A DNA stretch of 34,571 bases from Sphingomonas sp. AR_OL41 (GTDB taxonomy: Bacteria; Pseudomonadota; Alphaproteobacteria; Sphingomonadales; Sphingomonadaceae): assembly GCF_029911635.1 (NCBI RefSeq), contig NZ_JARYTI010000049.1, positions 1 through 34,571 on the forward strand, given 5' to 3'. Positions 6,869-14,618 of the stretch are shown one piece after another (positions within the stretch are counted from its first letter, which is position 1; every line of letters starts with the position of its first letter). A program made the position numbers and the translations under genes. The notes below the pieces were generated by a model that saw nothing but the letters and a program-made list of their open reading frames with translations, ran no database searches and was not told the DNA's origin.

Positions 6869-7920
6869 CGGCCCCGATCCGCGTCGCTGCCATCGGGCTC
6901 GGCTGGGTGTGCCAGAACCGGCATCTGCCGGCGATGGACCGCTCGCCGCGCTTTGACGTCGTCGGCGTGATCGACCGCGCGCCCGGCCGTGCCGCAGAGA
7001 TCGCCAAAAAGCGCGGTTACCACCAGTTCAGCGAGGCCTCGACGCTCGCCGGGATCGACTGGCTCGACCAGGTCGACGCGATCACCGTCGCGACCGCGCC
7101 GATGACGCATTTCGCGCTGGTCGGCGAAGCGATCGCGCGCGGCAAGCATGTGCTGACCGAAAAGCCCTTCACCATGACGGTGCCCGAAGGCACCGCGCTG
7201 GTCGCCGCGGCCGACGCCGCCGACCGCCGCCTCGCCATCGTCCACAATTTCCAGTTCGCGCGTTCGACGCGGCGGCTGTTCGACGATCTCGCCCGCGGCG
7301 TGCTCGGCACGATCCGCGGCGTCGATGCCGTCCAGTTCGGCAATCCCGGCCGGCGCCTGCCGACCTGGTGCGAGGAACTGCCGATGGGGCTGTTCTACGA
7401 CGAGAGCCCGCATCTACTCTATCTGCTGCGTGCCGTTGCCGGCGACCTGTCGCTGGCGCGCTCGCTCGTCGTGCTGAGCCAGACCGGCCTGACGACGCCG
7501 GCACGGATCGAAGCGTATTTCCGCGGCGACACGGCCGATTGCCCGATCCGCCTGTCGTGCAATTTCGAAAGCCCGGTCAGCGAATGGTATCTGATGGTGT
7601 CGGGCGAGCACGGCCTGGGCATCGTCGACATCTTCCGCGACATCTATATCCGCCTGCCCAATGACGGGCGCCACGACACGCTGAAGGTGCTGCGCACCAG
7701 CCGCGTCGCGACCTTCCAGCACTGGTTGCAGCACCTGACCAGCGGCATCCCGCATCTCACCGGCCGGCTGAGCTACGGCAATGACGAGTTGTTCGACCGC
7801 TTCGGTCGCGCGGTCAGCGGCGAGATCGACGCGCTCGCGCCGATCAACGGCGCATCGGCACTCGCCGTGCTGAAACTGCAGCACGCCATCATCGATTCCG
7901 CGGAGGCGATCTACGCATGA
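6865..7920 (+). CDS. Gfo/Idh/MocA-family sugar oxidoreductase
   Basis: A 351-residue NAD(P)-dependent dehydrogenase of the Gfo/Idh/MocA family. The N-terminal Rossmann fold begins VAAIGLGWVCQNRHLPAM, and the TEKPF motif (98-102), with the usual Lys-Pro that positions cofactor and substrate, is present. The C-terminal alpha/beta domain contains the substrate site, around GLFYDESPHLLYLLR. The GTG start at 6865 overlaps the GT2 stop (GTGA), which indicates translational coupling. In this setting it probably oxidises or epimerises a nucleotide- or lipid-linked sugar for the glycan made by the neighbours; the substrate is unknown. Confidence 0.85.
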   Translation: MTAPIRVAAIGLGWVCQNRHLPAMDRSPRFDVVGVIDRAPGRAAEIAKKRGYHQFSEASTLAGIDWLDQVDAITVATAPMTHFALVGEAIARGKHVLTEKPFTMTVPEGTALVAAADAADRRLAIVHNFQFARSTRRLFDDLARGVLGTIRGVDAVQFGNPGRRLPTWCEELPMGLFYDESPHLLYLLRAVAGDLSLARSLVVLSQTGLTTPARIEAYFRGDTADCPIRLSCNFESPVSEWYLMVSGEHGLGIVDIFRDIYIRLPNDGRHDTLKVLRTSRVATFQHWLQHLTSGIPHLTGRLSYGNDELFDRFGRAVSGEIDALAPINGASALAVLKLQHAIIDSAEAIYA

Positions 7921-8771
7921 GCAAGCTCGATCTTTTCGGCACCTTCACCTCGGCCTATCCGGCGCAGCCCGCGACCGCCTTCTGGCGCGCGATCGAGATC
8001 GAGGCGCTGGCCAGCCGCGACATCCCGCACGGCCTGGGGCTCGACCTTGGCTGCGGCGACGGGCTGCTGACCGAAATCCTGCTCGACCGGATCGGCGAAC
8101 GCCGGCTGGTCGGCATCGACCTCGACCCGTACGAAACCGAGGCGGCGCGGCGCTTTCCCTTTTACGCGCGCGTCGACACCTGCTCGGCCGACGCCATTCC
8201 CGAGCCCGACGGCCTGTTCGATTTCGTCATCTCCAATTCGGTGCTCGAGCATATCCCGCCGCTCGAAGGCACGATCGCCGAGGTGGGCCGGCTGCTCAGG
8301 CCCGACGGGCGCTTTTTCTTCACCGTGCCCGGCCCCGGTTTTCACGAGAACCTTGCCGGCCCGCTGTCGCCCTGGGGTGACCGAGAGGCCTATCTCGGCA
8401 CGCTCGACCGGCGGCTGGCGCATTTCCATTATCTCTCGGTCGCGGACTGGACGGCGATGCTCGGCCGTCACGGCCTCGTGCTCGATACCGCGCTCGGTTA
8501 TCTCGATCGCGCCGAGACGCGGCGCTGGGAGACGCTGTCCCGGCTGACCGGCGGGTTGCTCTACAGCGTGTTCGGCGAGACCGCGCGACCGATCGAAATC
8601 CAGCGCAAGCTCGGCGTGCGCGCGTTGCAGAACGGCGCCAGCCTGCCTGCCGCGCTCGCCGCGCCGCTTGCCCGTGTGATGCGCGCCGGGGTCGATGTGT
8701 CGATCGGCCACCCGACCTGGTGCGAGATCGACGCCGCCTCCTGCCTGTTGATCGAGGGCCACCGCGCATGA
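7917..8771 (+). CDS. Class I SAM-dependent methyltransferase
   Basis: A 284-residue methyltransferase. Motif I is GLDLGCGDG (41-49), the acidic end of strand 2 is VGIDLD (65-70), and SNSVLEHI (106-113) is the motif IV/post-IV region of the Methyltransf_11 type. The C-terminal third is extra and may recognise a lipid-linked or glycan acceptor. It starts with an ATGA overlap with the oxidoreductase and ends with another ATGA overlap with the GtrA-like gene. Methylation of a sugar hydroxyl or carboxyl in the operon product is the natural reading, but the acceptor is not shown by the sequence. Confidence 0.83.
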   Translation: MSKLDLFGTFTSAYPAQPATAFWRAIEIEALASRDIPHGLGLDLGCGDGLLTEILLDRIGERRLVGIDLDPYETEAARRFPFYARVDTCSADAIPEPDGLFDFVISNSVLEHIPPLEGTIAEVGRLLRPDGRFFFTVPGPGFHENLAGPLSPWGDREAYLGTLDRRLAHFHYLSVADWTAMLGRHGLVLDTALGYLDRAETRRWETLSRLTGGLLYSVFGETARPIEIQRKLGVRALQNGASLPAALAAPLARVMRAGVDVSIGHPTWCEIDAASCLLIEGHRA

Positions 8772-9172
8772 TCCGCGCCGGCACGATCGCCACCACCTCG
8801 CGCTATGCGGTCGTGGCGGGCTCGTGCTTGGTGATGCACAATGCGATCATGATCGTCGCCGACCGCGCCGGGCTGACGCTGCTTCAGGCCGCGGCGACGT
8901 CGTTCTGCATCATGGTCGTCACCGGTTATCTCCTGCTCTGCGCCTTCGTCTTTCGCGGCACGCGCAGCTGGCGCGGCTTTGCGCGCTATACGGGCGCGAT
9001 GGCGGCGAACTTCCCGATCTCGACCGGCCTCGCCTGGCTGTTCCTCGTGCCGCTGCACCAGCCAATGGCGATCGCCGCACCCGCCGCGACGCTGATCATG
9101 GTCGTGGTCAATTACGTCGCGAGCCACTGGGCGATCATGGGCGGTCGCGCGTCGCGCTCGCTCGGGGCGTGA
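8768..9172 (+). CDS. GtrA-like four-helix membrane protein
   Basis: A 134-residue hydrophobic protein with four predicted membrane helices (about 10-30, 38-62, 75-98, 100-122), the size and layout of GtrA/DPMS-type proteins. These are thought to help flip or position polyprenyl-phosphate sugars for GT2 partners such as the enzyme at 5636-6868. Sequence similarity is weak, as usual for this family, so the call rests on topology and on the operon. ATG 8768 overlaps the previous stop. Confidence 0.72.
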   Translation: MIRAGTIATTSRYAVVAGSCLVMHNAIMIVADRAGLTLLQAAATSFCIMVVTGYLLLCAFVFRGTRSWRGFARYTGAMAANFPISTGLAWLFLVPLHQPMAIAAPAATLIMVVVNYVASHWAIMGGRASRSLGA

Positions 9173-9176
9173 CGCG

Positions 9177-10346
9177 ATGCGGCTGCTGACCGTCACGCAT
9201 TTCTACGAAGAGCATGGCGGCGGAATCGAGCGCGTCGCCGGCCAGCTCAACCGCCGCTTCGTCACGCAGGGCCATGCCACCAGCTGGGCCGCCGCCGCCG
9301 AAGGAGCGAGGCCCGACGCGGCGACCGCTACCCCGGTGGCAATGCCGTGCTTCAACGCGATCGAGCGCCTCACCGGCCTGCCGATGCCGATCCCCGGTCT
9401 CATCGCACTGCGCCGTCTCGCCAGGGCAGTGCGCGAGAGCGATGCCGTCGTGGTGCACGACGCGCTCTATCTCAGCTCGATCGCCGCGATGCTGCTGGCG
9501 AAACGCCGCCGCAAGCCGGTCGTGCTGATCCAGCACATCGCCGGCATTCCCTTCGTCAATCCGCTGCTCAAACGCGTGATGGCGCTGGCCAATCTGATCG
9601 TCACGCGGCCAATGCTGCGCGCCGCCGACCAGGTCGTGTTCATCAGCGACACCGTGCGTGATGCGTTCGCCACCGTCGTCACCAAGCGCCCGGCGCTGCT
9701 GCTGTTCAACGGCGTCGATGCGACGATCTTCCGGCCGGCGCCCGCCGTCCGCGCCGAAGCCCGCGCCGAACTCGGCATGACCGACGCGCGGCCATTGCTG
9801 TTGTTCGTCGGCCGCTTCGTCGAGAAGAAGGGCCTCGCCATCATCCGCCGCGCGGCGGCGGCGCGGCCCGACTGGCAGGTGGTGATGGCCGGCCATGGCC
9901 CGATCGACCCCGTGGCATGGGGGCTGCCCAACATCCGCGTGCTGCACGATCGATCGGGCGCCTCGCTCGCTTCGCTCTACCAGGCTGCCGACATGCTGAT
10001 CCTGCCAAGCGTCGGCGAGGGTTTTCCGCTCGTCGTGCAGGAGGCGATGGCGTGCGGCCTGCCGGTGATCTGCGGCGCGGAGACCAGCCGCGCCGATCCG
10101 CTGGCGCGGCCATGGTTGTCGCCGGTCGAGGTCGATCTGCGCGATCCCGATGCTTCGTCCACGCGCCTCGTCACCGCAGTCGATACCCTCTCCATGACCG
10201 ATTCCGATCGGGCAGCGATGAGCGCCTATGCTCAAGCGACCTATGACTGGTCGGCGATGGCGGCGCGGATCGTCGAAGCGGTTTACGGCGCGACAGAAAC
10301 GATACGGCAGCCGGCAGACCGCGCGGCCTCTTCCAGCGCAGCATAG
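9177..10346 (+). CDS. Family 4 glycosyltransferase
   Basis: A 389-residue soluble GT-B enzyme. The N-terminal domain begins RLLTVTHFYEEHGGGIERVA, the usual Gly-rich acceptor-side loop. The C-terminal domain has LLFVGRFVEKKGL and the donor-binding segment GEGFPLVVQEAM, with the two Glu separated as in the E-x7-E motif. It probably transfers a hexose from a nucleotide sugar to a growing lipid-linked glycan. It starts four bases after the GtrA-like stop. Its last 64 bases overlap the end of the convergent GT-C-like gene. Confidence 0.87.
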   Translation: MRLLTVTHFYEEHGGGIERVAGQLNRRFVTQGHATSWAAAAEGARPDAATATPVAMPCFNAIERLTGLPMPIPGLIALRRLARAVRESDAVVVHDALYLSSIAAMLLAKRRRKPVVLIQHIAGIPFVNPLLKRVMALANLIVTRPMLRAADQVVFISDTVRDAFATVVTKRPALLLFNGVDATIFRPAPAVRAEARAELGMTDARPLLLFVGRFVEKKGLAIIRRAAAARPDWQVVMAGHGPIDPVAWGLPNIRVLHDRSGASLASLYQAADMLILPSVGEGFPLVVQEAMACGLPVICGAETSRADPLARPWLSPVEVDLRDPDASSTRLVTAVDTLSMTDSDRAAMSAYAQATYDWSAMAARIVEAVYGATETIRQPADRAASSSAA

Positions 10347-12013
10347 CCGGGCGTCGTTACCGGCACCGGTGCGTCGAAGACCTCCGCCAGACCGCCCAGC
10401 TGCGCCGCACCGAGAAATGCGATCGGTCCACTCCGACACAGGCCGGCGATCTGGCCGGGCACGAGGTGATGCCCGAGCAAGATCCAGGGCCGGTTCGAAA
10501 GATCAGCGCGGTTGAGTACCAGGTCCTGCGCGAAGGGCGCGGCCCGGTCGTCGATGATCACAATCCGCGCTGGCACTGCATCACGTTGTGCAGCCACGGC
10601 GGCGAAGGGGGCGACGATGCGCCGCGCCATCACGGCATGGAGCGGCACGAGCAGTGCGATGCTCGCCAGCGTCGCCGCTGCGAAGACTAGCCCCGGCGCC
10701 CGTCCGCGCTCCTCCAGCTTGCGCCAGCCATAGCCGCCAAGCAGGCAGGCATTGCCGATCACACCGTGGAGATAACGATAGCCCCAACCATGCCCCTGAT
10801 AGGGCAGCAGGATCAGCAGCAGCAGTACCGGCAGGAGCAGCCCCATCGCCAGCGCCCGCGCCACCGGATCGACATTCCAGCACCGCCACATGCCGTAGCC
10901 GGCGAGCGGCACGAGCAGCAGATGCTGCCACGCGACGAAGCGCACCAGATTGGCCGCCATCACCCCGATGCCCCACAGATGCAGCCCGGTAACGGCATGT
11001 TGCAGCCGCTCGACATAACCGATGCCCGAGACGTTGCCGAGCGCCGCCGTCGCCGGCGCCGCGCCATGGGCGCTGATCCACAGCGGCCAGCCGAGCCAGA
11101 ACAGCCCGATCGCGGCGTAAGCCGCGACATAGGCGAGCAGCAGGCGCCACTTCTTCTCCGCCAGCAGCCAGGCGAGGAACGGCAGCACGAACAGCGGGTG
11201 GAACAAGGGCTGGTGCAGACCGGTAGCGACGAAACCGACGAGGATCGCCGCGCCGTGGCTCCAGCGCCGATCCCTGAGGAACAGCCACAACCACAACAGG
11301 TTGAGCCCGAGATGCGCGCTCATCGCATAGGCGGTCATGCCGGTGACCCACAGCTGCGACGATCCGGCATAAAGCAGCAGCGCGACGATCTGGCTTGCCG
11401 GCGATGTCGGCCACAGCCGCGCGGCGATGCGCCACAGCGCCAGCGCGCCGACCGCCACCAGTAGCGGCGCGGCGAGGGTCGCATCGCCGAGCCGCAGGAA
11501 GAGCGCACGGATCGCCGAATTCATCGGCAGATAGGCCGACACCCATGCCTCATGGTTGCCGATCGGCAGGATGAAGGTCTGGTTGAAGCTTTCCGCCATG
11601 TCGCGCAGCTGCGCCGGGATGGCCGCGAACAGGTGGCCGCCGGCGAAGATCGTCGCGTCGAACGTGACCATCTGTTCGTCGCGGCTGAAGTCGTAGCGCC
11701 CGAACACCAGCCGCGCGCCGAGCCAGCCGCCGAGCGGCACGATTACCGCCGTCGCGAGCGCCACCGCGCGCGGCGAGAGACTAGGCAAGGCGCCGCGCCG
11801 CATCGGTAGCCAGACGAGCGCCGTGGCCACCGCGGCGATCAGCGCGATGATCAGGTCCTGCCGCATGAGCAGACAGCGCGCCATGCCGTTATTGTCGGCG
11901 GCGGGCAAATCGTGTGGCGCGAACAGCCAGCCAAGCGCGATGAGCAGCAGCAACAGGCCGGCCGCGCCGAGACTGACGCGGCGATAGTCCCGCTCGATGC
12001 CCTGATCGTCCAT
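10283..12013 (-). CDS. Polytopic GT-C-like membrane glycosyltransferase
   Basis: A 576-residue protein with roughly a dozen membrane helices followed by a short extracytoplasmic C-terminal domain (about 480-576). The first large loop holds YDFSRDEQ (107-114), an acidic motif placed as in GT-C enzymes that use polyprenyl-phosphate sugars on the outer face of the membrane. Specific family membership (GT39, GT83 or DUF) is uncertain. ATG 12013 is preceded by GGGGGA. It runs opposite to the glycan operon and overlaps the GT4 gene end by 64 bp. Transfer of the sugar made by the GT2/GtrA pair to a surface acceptor is a reasonable inference. Confidence 0.72.
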   Translation of the reverse strand: MDDQGIERDYRRVSLGAAGLLLLLIALGWLFAPHDLPAADNNGMARCLLMRQDLIIALIAAVATALVWLPMRRGALPSLSPRAVALATAVIVPLGGWLGARLVFGRYDFSRDEQMVTFDATIFAGGHLFAAIPAQLRDMAESFNQTFILPIGNHEAWVSAYLPMNSAIRALFLRLGDATLAAPLLVAVGALALWRIAARLWPTSPASQIVALLLYAGSSQLWVTGMTAYAMSAHLGLNLLWLWLFLRDRRWSHGAAILVGFVATGLHQPLFHPLFVLPFLAWLLAEKKWRLLLAYVAAYAAIGLFWLGWPLWISAHGAAPATAALGNVSGIGYVERLQHAVTGLHLWGIGVMAANLVRFVAWQHLLLVPLAGYGMWRCWNVDPVARALAMGLLLPVLLLLILLPYQGHGWGYRYLHGVIGNACLLGGYGWRKLEERGRAPGLVFAAATLASIALLVPLHAVMARRIVAPFAAVAAQRDAVPARIVIIDDRAAPFAQDLVLNRADLSNRPWILLGHHLVPGQIAGLCRSGPIAFLGAAQLGGLAEVFDAPVPVTTPGYAALEEAARSAGCRIVSVAP

Positions 12014-12076
12014 GCCGGTCCCCCGCGACCTACCCGCCGCTCACGCGATCAGGTCATAGCGCGAAGTTGGGCACCG

Positions 12077-12784
12077 TCATCCCGCCAAATCGCCGGCCAA
12101 CGCCTGTGCGACCGCTGCCTCGGCATGGATCGCGGTGGTGTCGAACAATGGCACCGCGCTGTCTTCCGCCCCGACCAGCAGCATAATCTCGGTGCAGCCG
12201 AGAATGATCGCTTCGGCACCCTGGTCAATCAGCCGGGCGATCACCTGGCGATATATGTCGCGCGATGCCGGCGTGACAATGCCGGCAACCAGCTCGTCAT
12301 AGATGATGCGGTGGACGTGCCGCCGGTCGTCCTCGTCGGGCACAATCACGTCGAGGCCGAAGCGCCCGGTGAGGCGGTCGCGGTAAAAGGCCTGCTCCAT
12401 GGTGAAGGCGGTCCCCAGCAGCCCGATGCGGCGGTGGCCGGCGGCGACGACCTGCGCGGCGGTGGGATCGGCGATGTGCAGCAGCGGGATCGAGACACTG
12501 GCGGCGACCGCATCCGCCATCATGTGCATCGTGTTGGTGCGGATCAGGAACAGGTCGGCGCCGCCGCGTTCCAGCCGCCCGGCGGCGTCGATCATCGTCG
12601 CGGTCAGCGCGTCCCAGTCGCCGGCATGCTGGAGTTGCTCGATCTCGCCGAAGTCGACCGAGTACATCAGGCTGCGCGCCGAATGCACGCCGCCGAGCCG
12701 CGCGCGCACCGCATGGTTGATCAGCCGATAATATTGCGCCGAGCTCTCCCAGCTCATTCCGCCGATAAGGCCGATCGTCAGCAT
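12077..12784 (-). CDS. YgeA-like L-aspartate/glutamate racemase
   Basis: A 235-residue cofactor-independent racemase, about 50% identical by eye to E. coli YgeA. It opens TIGLIGGMSWESSAQYYRLIN and keeps HSVDF-like, LHIADPT, FTMEQAFYRDRL and LGCTEIMLL segments. The acid/base pair is Thr83 (in RTNTMH) and Cys197 (in GCTE), matching the atypical Thr/Cys pair described for the E. coli enzyme rather than the usual Cys/Cys. Residue 82 is Arg where YgeA has Cys. ATG 12784 is supported by AAGGGGA upstream and by the family start; an in-frame ATG at 12934 adds 50 non-homologous residues and overlaps the divergent gene. Likely product: D-Asp or D-Glu, possibly for envelope or signalling use. Confidence 0.87.
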   Translation of the reverse strand: MLTIGLIGGMSWESSAQYYRLINHAVRARLGGVHSARSLMYSVDFGEIEQLQHAGDWDALTATMIDAAGRLERGGADLFLIRTNTMHMMADAVAASVSIPLLHIADPTAAQVVAAGHRRIGLLGTAFTMEQAFYRDRLTGRFGLDVIVPDEDDRRHVHRIIYDELVAGIVTPASRDIYRQVIARLIDQGAEAIILGCTEIMLLVGAEDSAVPLFDTTAIHAEAAVAQALAGDLAG

Positions 12785-12918
12785 GTCCGTGATATTCCCC
12801 TTCGCCGAATCCCGTATTGGCTCGCCATGATCTTCGCCATCCGGCAATGGCGCCGATTGACGAAACTTTGCCGAAGCCCATTCCCCCCGCGCCACAACCC
12901 GTGTAGCGCCGCCCGCCC

Positions 12919-14208
12919 ATGCCGAATCCCCCACCCTTCACGCTCGGTCTCGATTTCGGGACGACGAACTCGGTCGTCGCGATGGCGCGCGGCGGCGTGT
13001 CCGATCTCGTCCCGCTCGCCACGCCGCATGGCCCCGAAGCGGCGTTCCGCTCGGCGCTGTGCTTCTGGGAAGAGGATAAAGTGCCCGGCGGCGTCGCGGT
13101 CGAGGCCGGCCCCTGGGCGATCGCCGAATATCTCGAATTCCCGCAAGGCAGCCGCTTCCTGCAATCGTTCAAGTCGGTCGCGGCGAGCGCGACCTTCGAG
13201 CACGCCACCGTGTTCGACAAGCGTTACCGTTTCGAGGATCTCGGCCGCCTGTTCCTCGACAAGATGGCGGCGCGGGCCGGCGGGGCGCTGTCGGGCGCGG
13301 CGCGCATCGTCGTCGGCCGGCCGGTCGAATATGCCGGGCACCGCCCCGACGAGACGCTGGCGCGGCGGCGCTACGACATGATGTTCGGCGCGTTCGGCGA
13401 GGTGCATTATGTCTATGAGCCGTTGGGCGCGGCGTTCAGCTATGCCTCGCGCATTACCGAGCCGGCGACGATCCTCGTCGCCGATTTCGGCGGCGGCACC
13501 AGCGATTTCTCGGTGGTGCGGATCGCTGCGCCGGGCGCCGCGCGACGCTGCGAACCGCTCGGCCATGCCGGCGTCGGTATTGCCGGCGACCGGTTCGATG
13601 CGCGGATCATCGACCATCTCGTCATGCCACTGCTCGGCAAGGGTGGGTCGTATCGCTCGTTCGACAAGATCCTCGAGATCCCGCGCGGCCATTTCGCCGA
13701 CTTTGCCGATTGGTCGCGGCTCGCGCTGATGCGCAACCGCCGCACGCTCGCCGAGCTGGAAAAGCTGCGCCGTTCTGCGCTCGATCCCGATGCGATCGGC
13801 CGGATGATCGCGGTGATCGAGGAGGAACTGGGTTTCCGGCTCTATGAGGCGGTCGGGCAGGTCAAGCGGGACCTGTCGGCGTCAGAGACGGCGCATTTCC
13901 ACTTTGCCGGTGCCGGCCTCGCGATCGAGGCGGATGTCACGCGCGCCGATTTCGAAAGCTGGATCGCTCCCGATATCGCGCGGATCGAAGCGGCGGTCGA
14001 CCGTGCGCTGGCGATGGCGGCGGTCGAGCCGGCGGCGATCGACCGCATCTTCCTGACCGGCGGTTCATCGCTCACCCCGCGCATCCGCCGCCTGTTCACC
14101 GAGCGCTTCGGCGAAGCGCGCATCGCCAGCGGCGGCGAACTGACCTCGATCGCGCATGGACTGGCACTGATCGCCGAACAGGACGATCTCGCCGCCTGGG
14201 CGGCATAG
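12919..14208 (+). CDS. YegD-like Hsp70-family ATPase without substrate-binding domain
   Basis: A 429-residue protein covering only the actin-like ATPase part of Hsp70. Phosphate-1 motif LDFGTTNSVV (11-20), phosphate-2 motif VADFGGGTSDFSVV (187-200) and adenosine motif FLTGGSSLTPRIR near the C-terminus are present. The canonical peptide-binding and lid domains of DnaK are absent, as in E. coli YegD. The function of this family is not settled. It is divergent from the racemase with a 134-bp gap. No J-protein or nucleotide exchange factor is near. Confidence 0.87.
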   Translation: MPNPPPFTLGLDFGTTNSVVAMARGGVSDLVPLATPHGPEAAFRSALCFWEEDKVPGGVAVEAGPWAIAEYLEFPQGSRFLQSFKSVAASATFEHATVFDKRYRFEDLGRLFLDKMAARAGGALSGAARIVVGRPVEYAGHRPDETLARRRYDMMFGAFGEVHYVYEPLGAAFSYASRITEPATILVADFGGGTSDFSVVRIAAPGAARRCEPLGHAGVGIAGDRFDARIIDHLVMPLLGKGGSYRSFDKILEIPRGHFADFADWSRLALMRNRRTLAELEKLRRSALDPDAIGRMIAVIEEELGFRLYEAVGQVKRDLSASETAHFHFAGAGLAIEADVTRADFESWIAPDIARIEAAVDRALAMAAVEPAAIDRIFLTGGSSLTPRIRRLFTERFGEARIASGGELTSIAHGLALIAEQDDLAAWAA

Positions 14209-14618
14209 GCCGGCGCGCCACCGTAATGGCTAAGTAACGCGCCAGAAAAGCGCCGTCCGCCGCCAAGTTCTTTCGGCATTTTGCGAGGGTACGGTGTACG
14301 GCTTTCGGGCCAATCCATCGTGCCATGCGCAAGGAATTGCTGCACTATCGCCCGCCATTTCCAACAAAGCATCGCTGTCGAACGAGGCTATGATGTCATT
14401 AGCGGCGGCGCTGACGACCTGATTTCCGGCGCCCATTATGCGAATAGCCTAAACTATTCTTCGCCACGTCATGGCTGTCGGGCCGGCGCAGGGCGCCGAA
14501 TACCAACAGGTGGCCCGCCACAAATGCCAACGATGCGAAAGAGCCGGCGGCACGGACCATCATGCGCCGCCGGAAACGTTTATTGCACAACGGCGTCGCG
14601 GGTGAATCACCGCGCGTG
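14209..14618. other. 410-bp intergenic region, convergent genes
   Basis: This lies between the stop of the YegD-like gene and the stop of the cardiolipin synthase-type gene, and is somewhat less G+C-rich. No recognised gene or RNA is seen. A minus-strand frame at 14399-14563 (54 residues, starting with two Met codons) encodes one hydrophobic stretch around FASLAFVAGHLL and an Arg-rich tail. It has no convincing ribosome site and I leave it as a possible small membrane protein. Confidence 0.4.

Noticed and set aside
10347..12013. Plus-strand frames such as 10766-11464 across the GT-C-like gene
   Set aside because: Gln/Arg-rich shadows; the minus strand gives a consistent polytopic protein with a good ribosome site.
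12521..12560. Loss of a catalytic Cys in the racemase (Arg82 for Cys)
   Set aside because: Alignment with E. coli YgeA shows that the catalytic residue is the next one, Thr83, which is conserved.
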